From assembly GCA_017305835.1 (NCBI GenBank), contig JAFKJY010000048.1, forward strand, positions 1 through 64,000: 64,000 bases of DNA. Direction: 5' to 3'. Within the stretch, counting starts at the first letter, position 1, and every line of letters begins with the position of its first letter. This stretch comes from Hyphomicrobiales bacterium. GTDB taxonomy: Bacteria > Pseudomonadota > Alphaproteobacteria > Rhizobiales > Rhizobiaceae. This document shows, piece by piece, positions 1 to 6,959 of this stretch. The position numbers and the translations under genes were made by a program. The notes beneath the pieces were generated by a model, which had not been told where the DNA came from, ran no database searches, and worked only from the letters and a program-made list of their open reading frames with translations.

Positions 1-685
1 TGAAGGTCTAGCAGTAGCTGATCAGGTAGGGGATCGACCAGATCAGCTCGGAGGTCTTCGCCGCCTGCATCACCGTGCCGTTGAGCCGGGTCTGCAGCTC
101 GAACGCGTCGTGCGGCCCGGCCTCATCCACGCTCAGCATCCAGGGCCCCAGCGGCGTCGAGCCGTCGAAGTTCTTGCCGGCCGTCACGCTGTGCTTCTGC
201 CAGTCGCGGACGGAGCCGTCCATCATGATCGTGTAGCCGGCAACGCAAGACAGCGCGTCCTTCTCCGAAATGGCGCGTGCGGTCTTGCCGATCACGATGG
301 CGACCTCCCCCTCGAAGTCGAACATGTTCGAGATCGCCGGCTTGACGAGCGGCTGGCGGTGACCGAGCAGGGCCTGCGGGAACTTGCTGAAGAACATCGG
401 AAACTCGGTTTCCTTGTGCCCCGTCTCGTCGGCATGCGACCTGTAGGCCCAGCCGAGCGCGAGGATCTTTGCGTCCGCGTTGGGTACGACCGGCAGGAAG
501 GAGACCTCGTCCAGCGCGACGACCGGGCCGGACGCCCCGGCGGCGCGATCCTGCCAGCCGGGCACGGACAGCAGCTGCTTCAGGTCCCGGGCGCCGTCGA
601 CCAGCCCGGTGACGTCCCGAATCCCGGTGTCGGAAACGACGCCGACCCTTGCCTTGCCGTTCCTCACGAAACTGGCGACTTTCAT
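1..685 (-). pseudogene. FAH-family hydrolase/isomerase gene with in-frame stop (also runs to window edge)
   Basis: Fumarylacetoacetate hydrolase-fold protein read leftward. Known members use a divalent metal to hydrolyse, hydrate or isomerise 2-oxo/2-hydroxydienoate ring-fission products. The ATG at 683-685 follows GGGAGG. The metal-binding segment FDFEGEVAIVIGK (E-x-E) and the following MMDGSVRDWQ segment with the next acidic ligand are present. The frame ends YLISYC, then TAG at 8-10, then Thr-Phe. In this family that stretch normally reads YCSTFMTL, so TAG stands exactly where a serine codon (TCG) is expected; about 55-60 C-terminal residues would lie beyond it. Either a real nonsense mutation or a base-call error. 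It diverges from the IclR gene, a likely regulator. The family call is strong; the inactivation call is moderate because the remainder is outside the window. Confidence 0.65.
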
Positions 686-766
686 GGATGACCTCCCTCG
701 CGGTTTCCTCGCGCACGAATACCGGCGGCCAGGTGGCCGCTTGCGGTCGCGCCGAACATATCCAAT

Positions 767-799
767 TTGTCAGCGTACACTCGGATAGTATGCTGTCAA
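767..799. promoter_or_regulatory. Imperfect inverted repeat between the FAH and IclR genes
   Basis: Arms TTGTCAGCGTAC (767-778) and GTATGCTGTCAA (788-799) pair at 10 of 12 positions around a 9-nt spacer, in the 267-bp divergent gap. On the minus strand the right arm begins with TTGACA, a possible -35 box for the FAH gene. An IclR operator is the natural guess. Close relatives of the arm occur at 28985-28996 and 31577-31588. Confidence 0.45.
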
Positions 800-952
800 T
801 CTCGCTCGTTCCGTCACGCGGTACTGCGCGCGGACGCCGCGACACGGGAACCGATTGACGCGGCCCGTGCGAGGGCACATCAGGAAGGCGGAGCAGATTT
901 GGGAGCCGGCGAAGGGCAGGGCGGCTCCGCGCCCGGGGCGAGTTGAAGGCCG

Positions 953-1723
953 ATGGAGCATAGCGGGGTCTATCGCTACAAGCGGATACTGGACCAGTTC
1001 ACGGAGGAGCACAGCGTCTGGACGGTCGCTGCGCTGGCCGCCGAGCTGGGCGTCGCCAGCAGCACGCTCTACCGGCAGGTCCGCGAGCTCGTCGCCGTCG
1101 GCTTCCTCGAGGGAACCGTCGATTCGCAATACCGGCTCGGCCCCGCCTTCGTCGAATTCGAGCGGCGCGCACGGCGGACCGACCCGCTGATCCTGGCCGG
1201 GAACGCGTTCCTGGCGCCGCTCGTCAAGCGGATGGGCTTCAAGTGCAGCGCGCTTCTGGCGCGGCTCTACGGCAACGCGGTCATGTGCGTTGCCGACGTG
1301 CACAGCCCGCAGATGCCGCTCAAGAGCAGCTTCGAGCGCGGCCTGCCCATGCCGCTGGTGCGCAGCGCCACGGCACGCGCGGCGCTCTCGTCCATGGAAT
1401 CGCGACGGCTCAAGCGACTGCTGGCGAACCAGACCGGGCTCGAGGGCGAGGCGCTCAGGAAATTCCTGTCGGAGCTCTTCCTGAGCAGGCGGCAGGGGTT
1501 CTGGATCGCCGAAGGGGAGGTGGATCCCGGCGCGGTCGCGATCGCCGTGCCGATCCGCGACCGCAAGCTCGGCATCGAGGCGTCGCTGAGCATCTTCGCC
1601 CGCATCGAGGACCTGCCGCCGGAAGACAGGCCGCGCGTGGTCCAGCAGCTCTCGGCGACGGCCGCGGAGATCGAGCGCTTCCTCGCGGAAAAGAGCGCTG
1701 CGGCGAAGCCGGCGGAAGCGTGA
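953..1723 (+). CDS. IclR-family transcriptional regulator
   Basis: A 256-aa DNA-binding regulator of IclR type, the class that commonly controls aromatic and carboxylate catabolism through an effector-binding C-terminal domain. Residues about 8-66 form the winged helix-turn-helix, ending in the family hallmark YRLG; residues about 80-245 form the GAF-like effector domain. The ATG follows GAAGG at good spacing. It diverges from the broken FAH gene and converges on the VOC dioxygenase gene. The divergent layout and the inverted repeat at 767-799 suggest control of the FAH side and of itself; the effector cannot be read from sequence. Confidence 0.9.
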   Translation: MEHSGVYRYKRILDQFTEEHSVWTVAALAAELGVASSTLYRQVRELVAVGFLEGTVDSQYRLGPAFVEFERRARRTDPLILAGNAFLAPLVKRMGFKCSALLARLYGNAVMCVADVHSPQMPLKSSFERGLPMPLVRSATARAALSSMESRRLKRLLANQTGLEGEALRKFLSELFLSRRQGFWIAEGEVDPGAVAIAVPIRDRKLGIEASLSIFARIEDLPPEDRPRVVQQLSATAAEIERFLAEKSAAAKPAEA

Positions 1724-1752
1724 GCAGCACCGCCGGGATGCGGCGGCGCTGC
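1724..1752. terminator. GC-rich hairpin between convergent genes
   Basis: GCAGCACCGCC (1724-1734) pairs with GGCGGCGCTGC (1742-1752) with a single mismatch around a 7-nt loop, directly after the IclR stop. It has no T-run, so intrinsic termination is uncertain; placement between convergent genes fits a terminator role. Confidence 0.4.
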
Positions 1753-1771
1753 AACTTGAAGCGGGCTGGCC

Positions 1772-2638
1772 TTACGACCGCAGGATCGCCTTCCCCCATG
1801 TGTTGAGCGAGCGCGGCTCGTGCGGCCAGTCCTCGCAGGGGCGGTCGTGGATCACCTCGAGCTCGGCGGAAATCTCGATCCAGTTGCCGTCCGGATCCTC
1901 GATGAAGGCGAACAGATTGTGTCCCGGGCCGTGGCGTCCCGGCCCCCACATGAGCTGGACCTTGCGGCTGGCGAAATGCTCGCACCAGTCGCGCAGGTAG
2001 TTCCATTCGCCGGCCTCGTAGGAATGGTGGTCCATGCCGGTGCGGTCGCCGGCGAAGGCGGCGATCGTGTGATGCTCGTGATTGGAGGTCACGAAGATCG
2101 TGGCGATCGTGCCGTCCTGCTTGATCACGCGGTCGACCATGCGGAAGCCGAGCTTCCGGTGATAGAAATCATAGAAGCCGTCCATGTTCTGGGTCCGGTA
2201 GGTCAGGTGCTGGACCGGCCCCCAGATCGGCATCGCGTGGTTGGCGCGCGGCCAGCCCATGGCCTTGACGTATTCGGGCTTCGACAGGCCGAAGACGATG
2301 AGGTTGCCGTCCGGGTCCTTCACCGCGAAAGCGCCCTCCCTGAAATAGGGCGAAGGGCTGGCGTGGATCGCGACCCCCTCGCTCTCGGCGCGGTCGCGGA
2401 TGAGCTTCAGGCCGTCCGCGTCGCGCACGGCAAGGCCGGCATAGGCGAGCTTCTTGTCCTGCCCCGGGACGACGACCATCCGCCGGGCCGGGCCCTCGCA
2501 GCGCCATTCCCGATCCGAGATCCTGGCGACCTCCATCTGCATGATGTCGCCGTAGAAGGCAGCCAGCCGATCCGGCTGCGAGCTCTCGAAAGCGAGATGA
2601 TGAAGATAGGCGCCTGCCTGGGCAACCGTGTCTACCAC
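1772..2638 (-). CDS. Two-domain VOC / extradiol-dioxygenase-like protein
   Basis: A 288-aa vicinal-oxygen-chelate protein of type I extradiol (catechol 2,3-) dioxygenase architecture: an N-terminal VOC module (about 1-125) and a C-terminal module (about 130-280). In the C-terminal half QHLTYRT, MDHHSYE and WIEIS supply a plausible His-His-Glu iron site. I start at GTG 2638, since GGAGGA lies 6-7 nt upstream; the longer ATG at 2671 lies upstream of that ribosome site. It is transcribed leftward, divergent from a SnoaL-like gene across a strong palindrome. With the FAH gene and aldolase it would make a ring-cleavage set. Substrate unknown; a non-oxygenase VOC role cannot be excluded. Confidence 0.85.
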   Translation of the reverse strand: MVDTVAQAGAYLHHLAFESSQPDRLAAFYGDIMQMEVARISDREWRCEGPARRMVVVPGQDKKLAYAGLAVRDADGLKLIRDRAESEGVAIHASPSPYFREGAFAVKDPDGNLIVFGLSKPEYVKAMGWPRANHAMPIWGPVQHLTYRTQNMDGFYDFYHRKLGFRMVDRVIKQDGTIATIFVTSNHEHHTIAAFAGDRTGMDHHSYEAGEWNYLRDWCEHFASRKVQLMWGPGRHGPGHNLFAFIEDPDGNWIEISAELEVIHDRPCEDWPHEPRSLNTWGKAILRS

Positions 2639-2664
2639 GTTGCGTCCTCCTGCTGATTGGTGTC

Positions 2665-2699
2665 GTTGCAATATTATCTAATATCAAGAATATTGCAAC
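2665..2699. promoter_or_regulatory. Perfect 11-bp inverted repeat, probable operator
   Basis: GTTGCAATATT (2665-2675) and AATATTGCAAC (2689-2699) are exact reverse complements around 13 nt. The AT-rich 35-bp palindrome lies in the divergent gap between the VOC gene (start 2638) and the SnoaL-like gene (start 2809), 27 bp upstream of the former, and stands out from GC-rich surroundings. Binding protein unknown. Confidence 0.65.
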
Positions 2700-2808
2700 A
2701 GACCACCGAACGGCGCTAGGGTGACCGAATGCGGGCATCGCCCACCGTCAAAGGGGCGGGACCGTCCGGCGGAGTGGCCGCAGGCAGGCGCAACAAGGAG
2801 GAATCGGG

Positions 2809-3207
2809 ATGGAAGATCTGTACGCTCTCGGCGCGAAGTGCTTCGACAGGATCTGCGCCTACCACTATGACATCGACCGTGGTGCGGCGACGAAGGGGAT
2901 CGTGCACTTCACGGACGACGCCGTCTTCGAAGCACAGGGAAAGCGCTATGAAGGCCGCGACGGCGTCATGAGCTTCCTGACGAATCGCGAGGCGCAGACG
3001 GACCGGCATACCGTCCACGTGATCACAGGCCCGCGCTTCAGCCGCGGCGACGACGGAAGCCTGCTGGTCGGCACCATCATCCTGATCAGCGTCCGCGACG
3101 CCGAGGGGCAGTACACGATCAGCAAGGCCGTCGACACGGTGCACCGCTTCGTCGAGACCAGGGACGGCTGGCTCATCGCGTCCCGTCTGTCGAAGCCCCT
3201 GCACTGA
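2809..3207 (+). CDS. SnoaL-like / NTF2-fold protein
   Basis: A 132-aa cone-barrel (NTF2-like, SnoaL_4 type) protein. The fold serves hydroxylases, cyclases, dehydratases and small subunits of ring-hydroxylating oxygenases. Visible are the N-terminal helix with FDRICAYHYDIDR, the middle TDDAVFEAQGKRYEGRDGV strand-helix and the closing VETRDGWLIASR strands typical of the family. The ATG follows AAGGAGG. It is monocistronic or first in its unit and shares the palindromic gap with the VOC gene, so co-regulation is likely. The biochemical activity cannot be assigned; it could be an isomerase, dehydratase or accessory subunit. Confidence 0.8.
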   Translation: MEDLYALGAKCFDRICAYHYDIDRGAATKGIVHFTDDAVFEAQGKRYEGRDGVMSFLTNREAQTDRHTVHVITGPRFSRGDDGSLLVGTIILISVRDAEGQYTISKAVDTVHRFVETRDGWLIASRLSKPLH

Positions 3208-3342
3208 GGTTCCGCGCCGCCGCGCAGTCCGGATCGACCGCGCGTTCGCCGCGGGTGGGCGCGCCGGCCATCGGCGCGTCAGCCGAACTCGATCCGCGCG
3301 AACGTTGCGTCGGACGCAATGAATCCTTGCGGCACGGAAATG

Positions 3343-3396
3343 TTGACTGCGGGGAAGCAAGCTCGGACTATCGGGGTGCAACGTGAGCCGTTGCAC
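3343..3396 (+). promoter_or_regulatory. Candidate promoter plus downstream palindrome
   Basis: In the 301-bp gap upstream of the flavin reductase gene, TTGACT (3343-3348) and GACTAT (3366-3371) are 17 bp apart. Immediately downstream, GTGCAACG (3376-3383) and CGTTGCAC (3389-3396) form a perfect 8-bp inverted repeat over the expected transcription start, a classic repressor-operator position. I see nothing else in 3208-3342. Confidence 0.45.
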
Positions 3397-3508
3397 GCCT
3401 GCGGGCCACCTTCTCCTTGCAGGACACCCGACAACCGGTCAGCACGGCTTCGACGAGCGCATTCGAGCGTGCCTGCTGGCCGGCCAGAGCAGCAGATCGA
3501 GGTGCGCC

Positions 3509-4060
3509 ATGAAGGTGGCAGTCGTCGTAGGCAATCCCAAGCCGCAGTCGAGGACAGCGCATATCGCGATGTCCCTCGTCGAACAGATTTTCGGGCCGGT
3601 CGACAGCGAACTGATCGAGCTGTCGAGCCATGCGGACAAGCTGTTCTCCTGGCCGTCCGACGAGATGGCGGCGCTCAACCAGCGGGTCGCCGAGAGCAAC
3701 ATCGCGGTGTTCGCGTCGCCGACCTACAAGGCGACCTATACCGGGCTGCTCAAGGCCTTCCTCGACCGCTACCCGGCCAACGGGCTGCGCGGCGTCGTCG
3801 CCCTGCCGGTGATGACCGGGGCCGATGCCAGCCATTCGCTCGCGCCGACGACCACCCTCATCCCGCTGTTGCTCGAGCTCGGCGCGGTCGTGCCGACCGC
3901 CGGGCTCTATTTCAACACGGCGCAGTACCAGAAGATCGACGCGCTGATCGCCGAGCGCGTCAGCGAGGTCCGCGGGCATCTCGACGCTCTGCGGCCGGTC
4001 CTCGATGCCGTCGGACCGATGCCTGCCCCGTCAAACTCCGGTGAGGAGCACAGCGCATGA
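3509..4060 (+). CDS. NAD(P)H-dependent FMN reductase (flavodoxin fold)
   Basis: A 183-aa MsuE/SsuE-like reductase that supplies reduced FMN to a partner monooxygenase. The N-terminal VVVGNPKPQSRTAHIA matches the flavodoxin-fold phosphate-binding loop (GxxxxxS/T), followed by WPSDEM and the SPTYKATYTGLLKAFLDR segment characteristic of the family. The ATG at 3509 after GAGGTG is chosen over an in-frame start at 3383 that would add 42 residues without similarity. It overlaps the next gene by 4 nt (ATGA), so two flavin reductases are co-translated. The luciferase-like enzymes at 10392 and 22792 are the obvious partners (inference). Confidence 0.88.
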   Translation: MKVAVVVGNPKPQSRTAHIAMSLVEQIFGPVDSELIELSSHADKLFSWPSDEMAALNQRVAESNIAVFASPTYKATYTGLLKAFLDRYPANGLRGVVALPVMTGADASHSLAPTTTLIPLLLELGAVVPTAGLYFNTAQYQKIDALIAERVSEVRGHLDALRPVLDAVGPMPAPSNSGEEHSA

Positions 4061-4548
4061 TCGTCTTCGATTCCCGCACCTTCAGGGAAGCTCTCGGCCA
4101 CTATGCATCCGGGATCACGGTGATCGGAGCGATGGTGGACGGCGCGCCCGTCGGCTTCACCTGCCAGTCCTTCTTCAGCGTCTCGATGGACCCGCCGCTG
4201 GTCTCGTTCAGCGTGATGAAGACCTCCTCGCGCTGGCCGAAGGTGCGCTCCGCGGGGAAGTTCTCGATCAACGTCCTCTCGGCCACGCAGCGCGAGCTGG
4301 CCGACCAGTTCGGCCGCCATTCGCCGGAGAACTGGGCGGGCATCCCCTGGCGCGTCGACAGGCACGACAATCCGGGGATAGACGACGTGCTGCTGCGGCT
4401 GGATTGCAGCCTGACGGCCGAGCACGAGGCGGGCGACCACTGGGTCGTCATCGCCGCCGTCGAAGGGCTGGAGCACGCCGACGCGGCGACGCCGAAGCAT
4501 CCGCTGCTCTACTATCGCGGGAAATATCACCGCCTCGAGGTGGACTAG
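4057..4548 (+). CDS. Flavin reductase-domain protein (HpaC/RutF-like)
   Basis: A 163-aa split-barrel flavin reductase, the small component of two-component monooxygenases (HpaC, RutF, NtaB type). It begins with FREALGHYASGITVIGA and contains GFTCQSFFSVSMDPPLVSFSV, the FMN/FAD-binding core of the family, with a C-terminal LLYYRGKYHRL strand. Overlap of 4 nt with the FMN reductase gene shows an operon. Having two unrelated flavin reductases side by side is unusual. It converges on the class II aldolase gene 19 bp away. Confidence 0.88.
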   Translation: MIVFDSRTFREALGHYASGITVIGAMVDGAPVGFTCQSFFSVSMDPPLVSFSVMKTSSRWPKVRSAGKFSINVLSATQRELADQFGRHSPENWAGIPWRVDRHDNPGIDDVLLRLDCSLTAEHEAGDHWVVIAAVEGLEHADAATPKHPLLYYRGKYHRLEVD

Positions 4549-4567
4549 CCCGTAATCGCCGGAGCGC

Positions 4568-5296
4568 TCAGTCGGTCGAAAGGCCCGCGCGTGCACAGCG
4601 GTTGGGCCAGCTCCTGTCGATGCCCGCCGGGCTCAGGATGACGGCGGCCGCCCTGTCGATCTCACCCGGCGTCAGATAGGACGGCGTGCCCATGGCCATC
4701 GCCTGCATCTGCAGCCGGGCGTTTTCGGCGCTGTAGATCGCCATCAGTACGACCTGCCTGACGTCGCGGCCGGCGAGGACCGCGCCGTGGCGGCGCATCA
4801 GGACCAGCGCATTCGCACCCAGCGCGCCGGCGAGATCGCGCCCCTTGTCCATGTCGTCGACCAGCATCGAGGTATCACCGAACCGGTCCTGCGAATCCCA
4901 GAGCGGCACCTCGTGGCCGATGACGCAGCCGAGATGGTAGACGGGGCGCAGGACGGTGTCCGAGCAGGCGAACGGCAGCAACGCGCCCGAATGATGATGG
5001 CAGACGGCCCCGACGTCGGGCCGCTGCTCGTAGATGGCGCCGTGGATGACCCGCTCGGAATAGCTGGGGCGGCGGCCGAGATCGGAGACCGGCTCGCCGG
5101 TCAGCCGATACTCGAATATGTCCTGCCGCGTCACCCGACCGGGGCTGATGGCCCAGGAGATGAAGAAGCGGCCGGGATCGACCGGGCTGCGAATGCTGAC
5201 GTGGCCGAAATCGTCGACGATCTGCTCATGCGCCAGTATCCGGTTGGCCTTGACCAGCAGGTCGAGCGCCCGTTCGAGCTCCGCGGCTTGCGTCAT
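4568..5296 (-). CDS. Class II aldolase/adducin family protein
   Basis: A 242-aa zinc-dependent class II aldolase/adducin-fold protein of the fuculose-1-phosphate aldolase group; relatives cleave or decarboxylate hydroxylated acids. The zinc site is recognisable as HHHSG (AVCHHHSGALLPF) and a downstream MRRHGAV histidine; an upstream glutamate-containing loop precedes it. It lies 36 bp downstream of the O-demethylase gene on the same strand, forming a two-gene operon. Context suggests a late step after ring cleavage or demethylation, for example C-C cleavage or decarboxylation of an oxo-acid. Substrate not determinable. Confidence 0.85.
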   Translation of the reverse strand: MTQAAELERALDLLVKANRILAHEQIVDDFGHVSIRSPVDPGRFFISWAISPGRVTRQDIFEYRLTGEPVSDLGRRPSYSERVIHGAIYEQRPDVGAVCHHHSGALLPFACSDTVLRPVYHLGCVIGHEVPLWDSQDRFGDTSMLVDDMDKGRDLAGALGANALVLMRRHGAVLAGRDVRQVVLMAIYSAENARLQMQAMAMGTPSYLTPGEIDRAAAVILSPAGIDRSWPNRCARAGLSTD

Positions 5297-5332
5297 GACT
5301 GTCCCTCCCCGAAATCGCCCGACACCGGCCGG

Positions 5333-6712
5333 TCAGGACGTGCGGCGCACGGTGGTGCCGGCATAGGGCACCGGCTTCACCCTGGCGCGGATCTCGATCT
5401 GCCGGTGGGCCTCCACCGCCGGCTTGCTCGTGCCGCCGCCGGGCTCGCCCCAGACCACCTTCACCTCGTCGTCCATGGCGACCTCCGGGCCGACGATGGC
5501 GAGGGACAGCATCCTGCGGAAGTTGAAGTCGTATCCGGTCATCATCGACAGACCGACCTGCCGGCCGCCGTGCAGGACGGTGTCGTAGCCGTGCCCGACA
5601 TAGTCCGAGCGCGGCAGCTCGATCCATTTGCAGGGGAGCTGGCCGGTCTGGAAGTAGGACGAAAGGACCTTAACCACGTCGTCGCCGTTCCATTCGAGCG
5701 TCACCTTGCGGCGCTGCTTTGACGGATCCATCCGTTCCAAGGCTTCGCGCCCGACGAAGTCGTGGTCGAACTTGACGATGTGGCCGTAGCTCAGCTCGTA
5801 GGGCGTGACGTAGTAGTCCTCGATCCTGTCGGACACGAAGCTGCCGCCGATGGCGCAGTTGGCCTCGTAGCCGTCCGCCGGCAGCCATTCGCGATAGGGG
5901 CGCAGGGCCTCGCCGGTGTAGATCGCCGGGATCTCGGCCGAGATCCAGCCGGAGCCGAAGGTCGTCGACGAATACGCCTTGTTGCCGATCAGCGTGATGC
6001 CGAACTCCCGGCCGGCTTCGAGGATGGCCGAGCGGACCTCCTCCCACTCGTCATACGGTCCCCAGATCTCGAGCCCCGGCGCGCCGGCCATGCCGTGGCG
6101 CAGCGCGCGCACCGGCCGGCCGACGATCGTCAGCCGGCCCATATGGAAGAACTTCAGGTCCAGCGGCTTGCCGCCATTGAGCTTGGTGATCAGGTCGGCC
6201 GCCTTCGGCCCCTGGATCTGATAGCGATAGGTGCTGCGCCGAACGGCCTTGCCCATCGGGATGGCGGGCGAGCGCGCCTCGCGCGTGAACTCGACGTCGA
6301 ACCCGTGGACCTTCGCGTTGAACCTCAGCCAGTTGGGCACCACGACGCGGCCGGCGCACATGACCTCTTCCTCCTCGAGGTGGAAGAGGATGCCGTCGCC
6401 GATCAGATAGCCGTCGGGCGAGCAGCAGACGATCTGCTTGGCCCTGTCGACCGGAAAGGAGTTGAAGCTGTTGGCCGCCGTGGCGTTGAGCAGCTTGAGG
6501 ATGTCCCTGCCGCGCATCCACTCATAGGTCATGTGGTGGGTCTGGTCGAGCAGCCCGACCGCTTCCGACCACGACTTCTGCTCGTCGCGCCAGTTGGAGA
6601 ACTCGGCCGGAACGACGGGGAACGCGCTGGGGCTGGTGGGGGCCGGCGTGTTGCGCAGCACCTCGACGAAATTCGGGTTCCTGTCCAGTTTGTCCTGCAG
6701 GCTCGGCAACAT
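5333..6712 (-). CDS. GcvT-fold tetrahydrofolate-dependent O-demethylase (LigM/DesA-like)
   Basis: A 459-aa aminomethyltransferase-fold enzyme expected to move a methyl group from a methoxylated substrate to tetrahydrofolate. Counting from ATG 6712, His60, Arg122, Tyr247 and Trp256 fall at the same numbers as the residues I recall from LigM (catalytic Tyr247), and the segment SGWISAEIPAIYTG followed by REWLPADGYEA matches that family. This supports both function and start choice; an in-frame start at 6823 would add 37 unrelated residues. Length fits (LigM is about 470 aa). It leads an operon with the class II aldolase. A paralogue sits at 36765. Substrate likely aromatic or heteroaromatic with O-methyl; N- or S-methyl substrates remain possible. 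Confidence 0.85.
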   Translation of the reverse strand: MLPSLQDKLDRNPNFVEVLRNTPAPTSPSAFPVVPAEFSNWRDEQKSWSEAVGLLDQTHHMTYEWMRGRDILKLLNATAANSFNSFPVDRAKQIVCCSPDGYLIGDGILFHLEEEEVMCAGRVVVPNWLRFNAKVHGFDVEFTREARSPAIPMGKAVRRSTYRYQIQGPKAADLITKLNGGKPLDLKFFHMGRLTIVGRPVRALRHGMAGAPGLEIWGPYDEWEEVRSAILEAGREFGITLIGNKAYSSTTFGSGWISAEIPAIYTGEALRPYREWLPADGYEANCAIGGSFVSDRIEDYYVTPYELSYGHIVKFDHDFVGREALERMDPSKQRRKVTLEWNGDDVVKVLSSYFQTGQLPCKWIELPRSDYVGHGYDTVLHGGRQVGLSMMTGYDFNFRRMLSLAIVGPEVAMDDEVKVVWGEPGGGTSKPAVEAHRQIEIRARVKPVPYAGTTVRRTS

Positions 6713-6959
6713 TCCCGTTCTCCATGCTCCGGAATCGGCTTTCGGGGCCGTATCACGGCCTGCGGAATCCGAGGCCAAAGCGCCTCCGCGCTCTTGCCAG
6801 CGTGCTGGCGCTCGTGAATCCATCAGACGAAATTATCGGACGAAAGTACGGCCTTCATCAAGCTTCACCCGGAGCGGTTTTTCCGCTGACAGTTGAAGGT
6901 CTCGCCGCACGCAGACGCTGGCAAAAGCGTGCCAGGCTGGTTTGAAACAGGGGCTCTTC
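6713..6959. promoter_or_regulatory. Divergent intergenic region with two small palindromes
   Basis: The 247-bp gap between the O-demethylase and MFS genes must hold both promoters. GCCAGC-GT-GCTGGC (6796-6809) is a perfect palindrome, and an AGCGG/CCGCT hairpin with a T5 loop lies near 6872-6886. No convincing -35/-10 pair was found. Confidence 0.35.
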
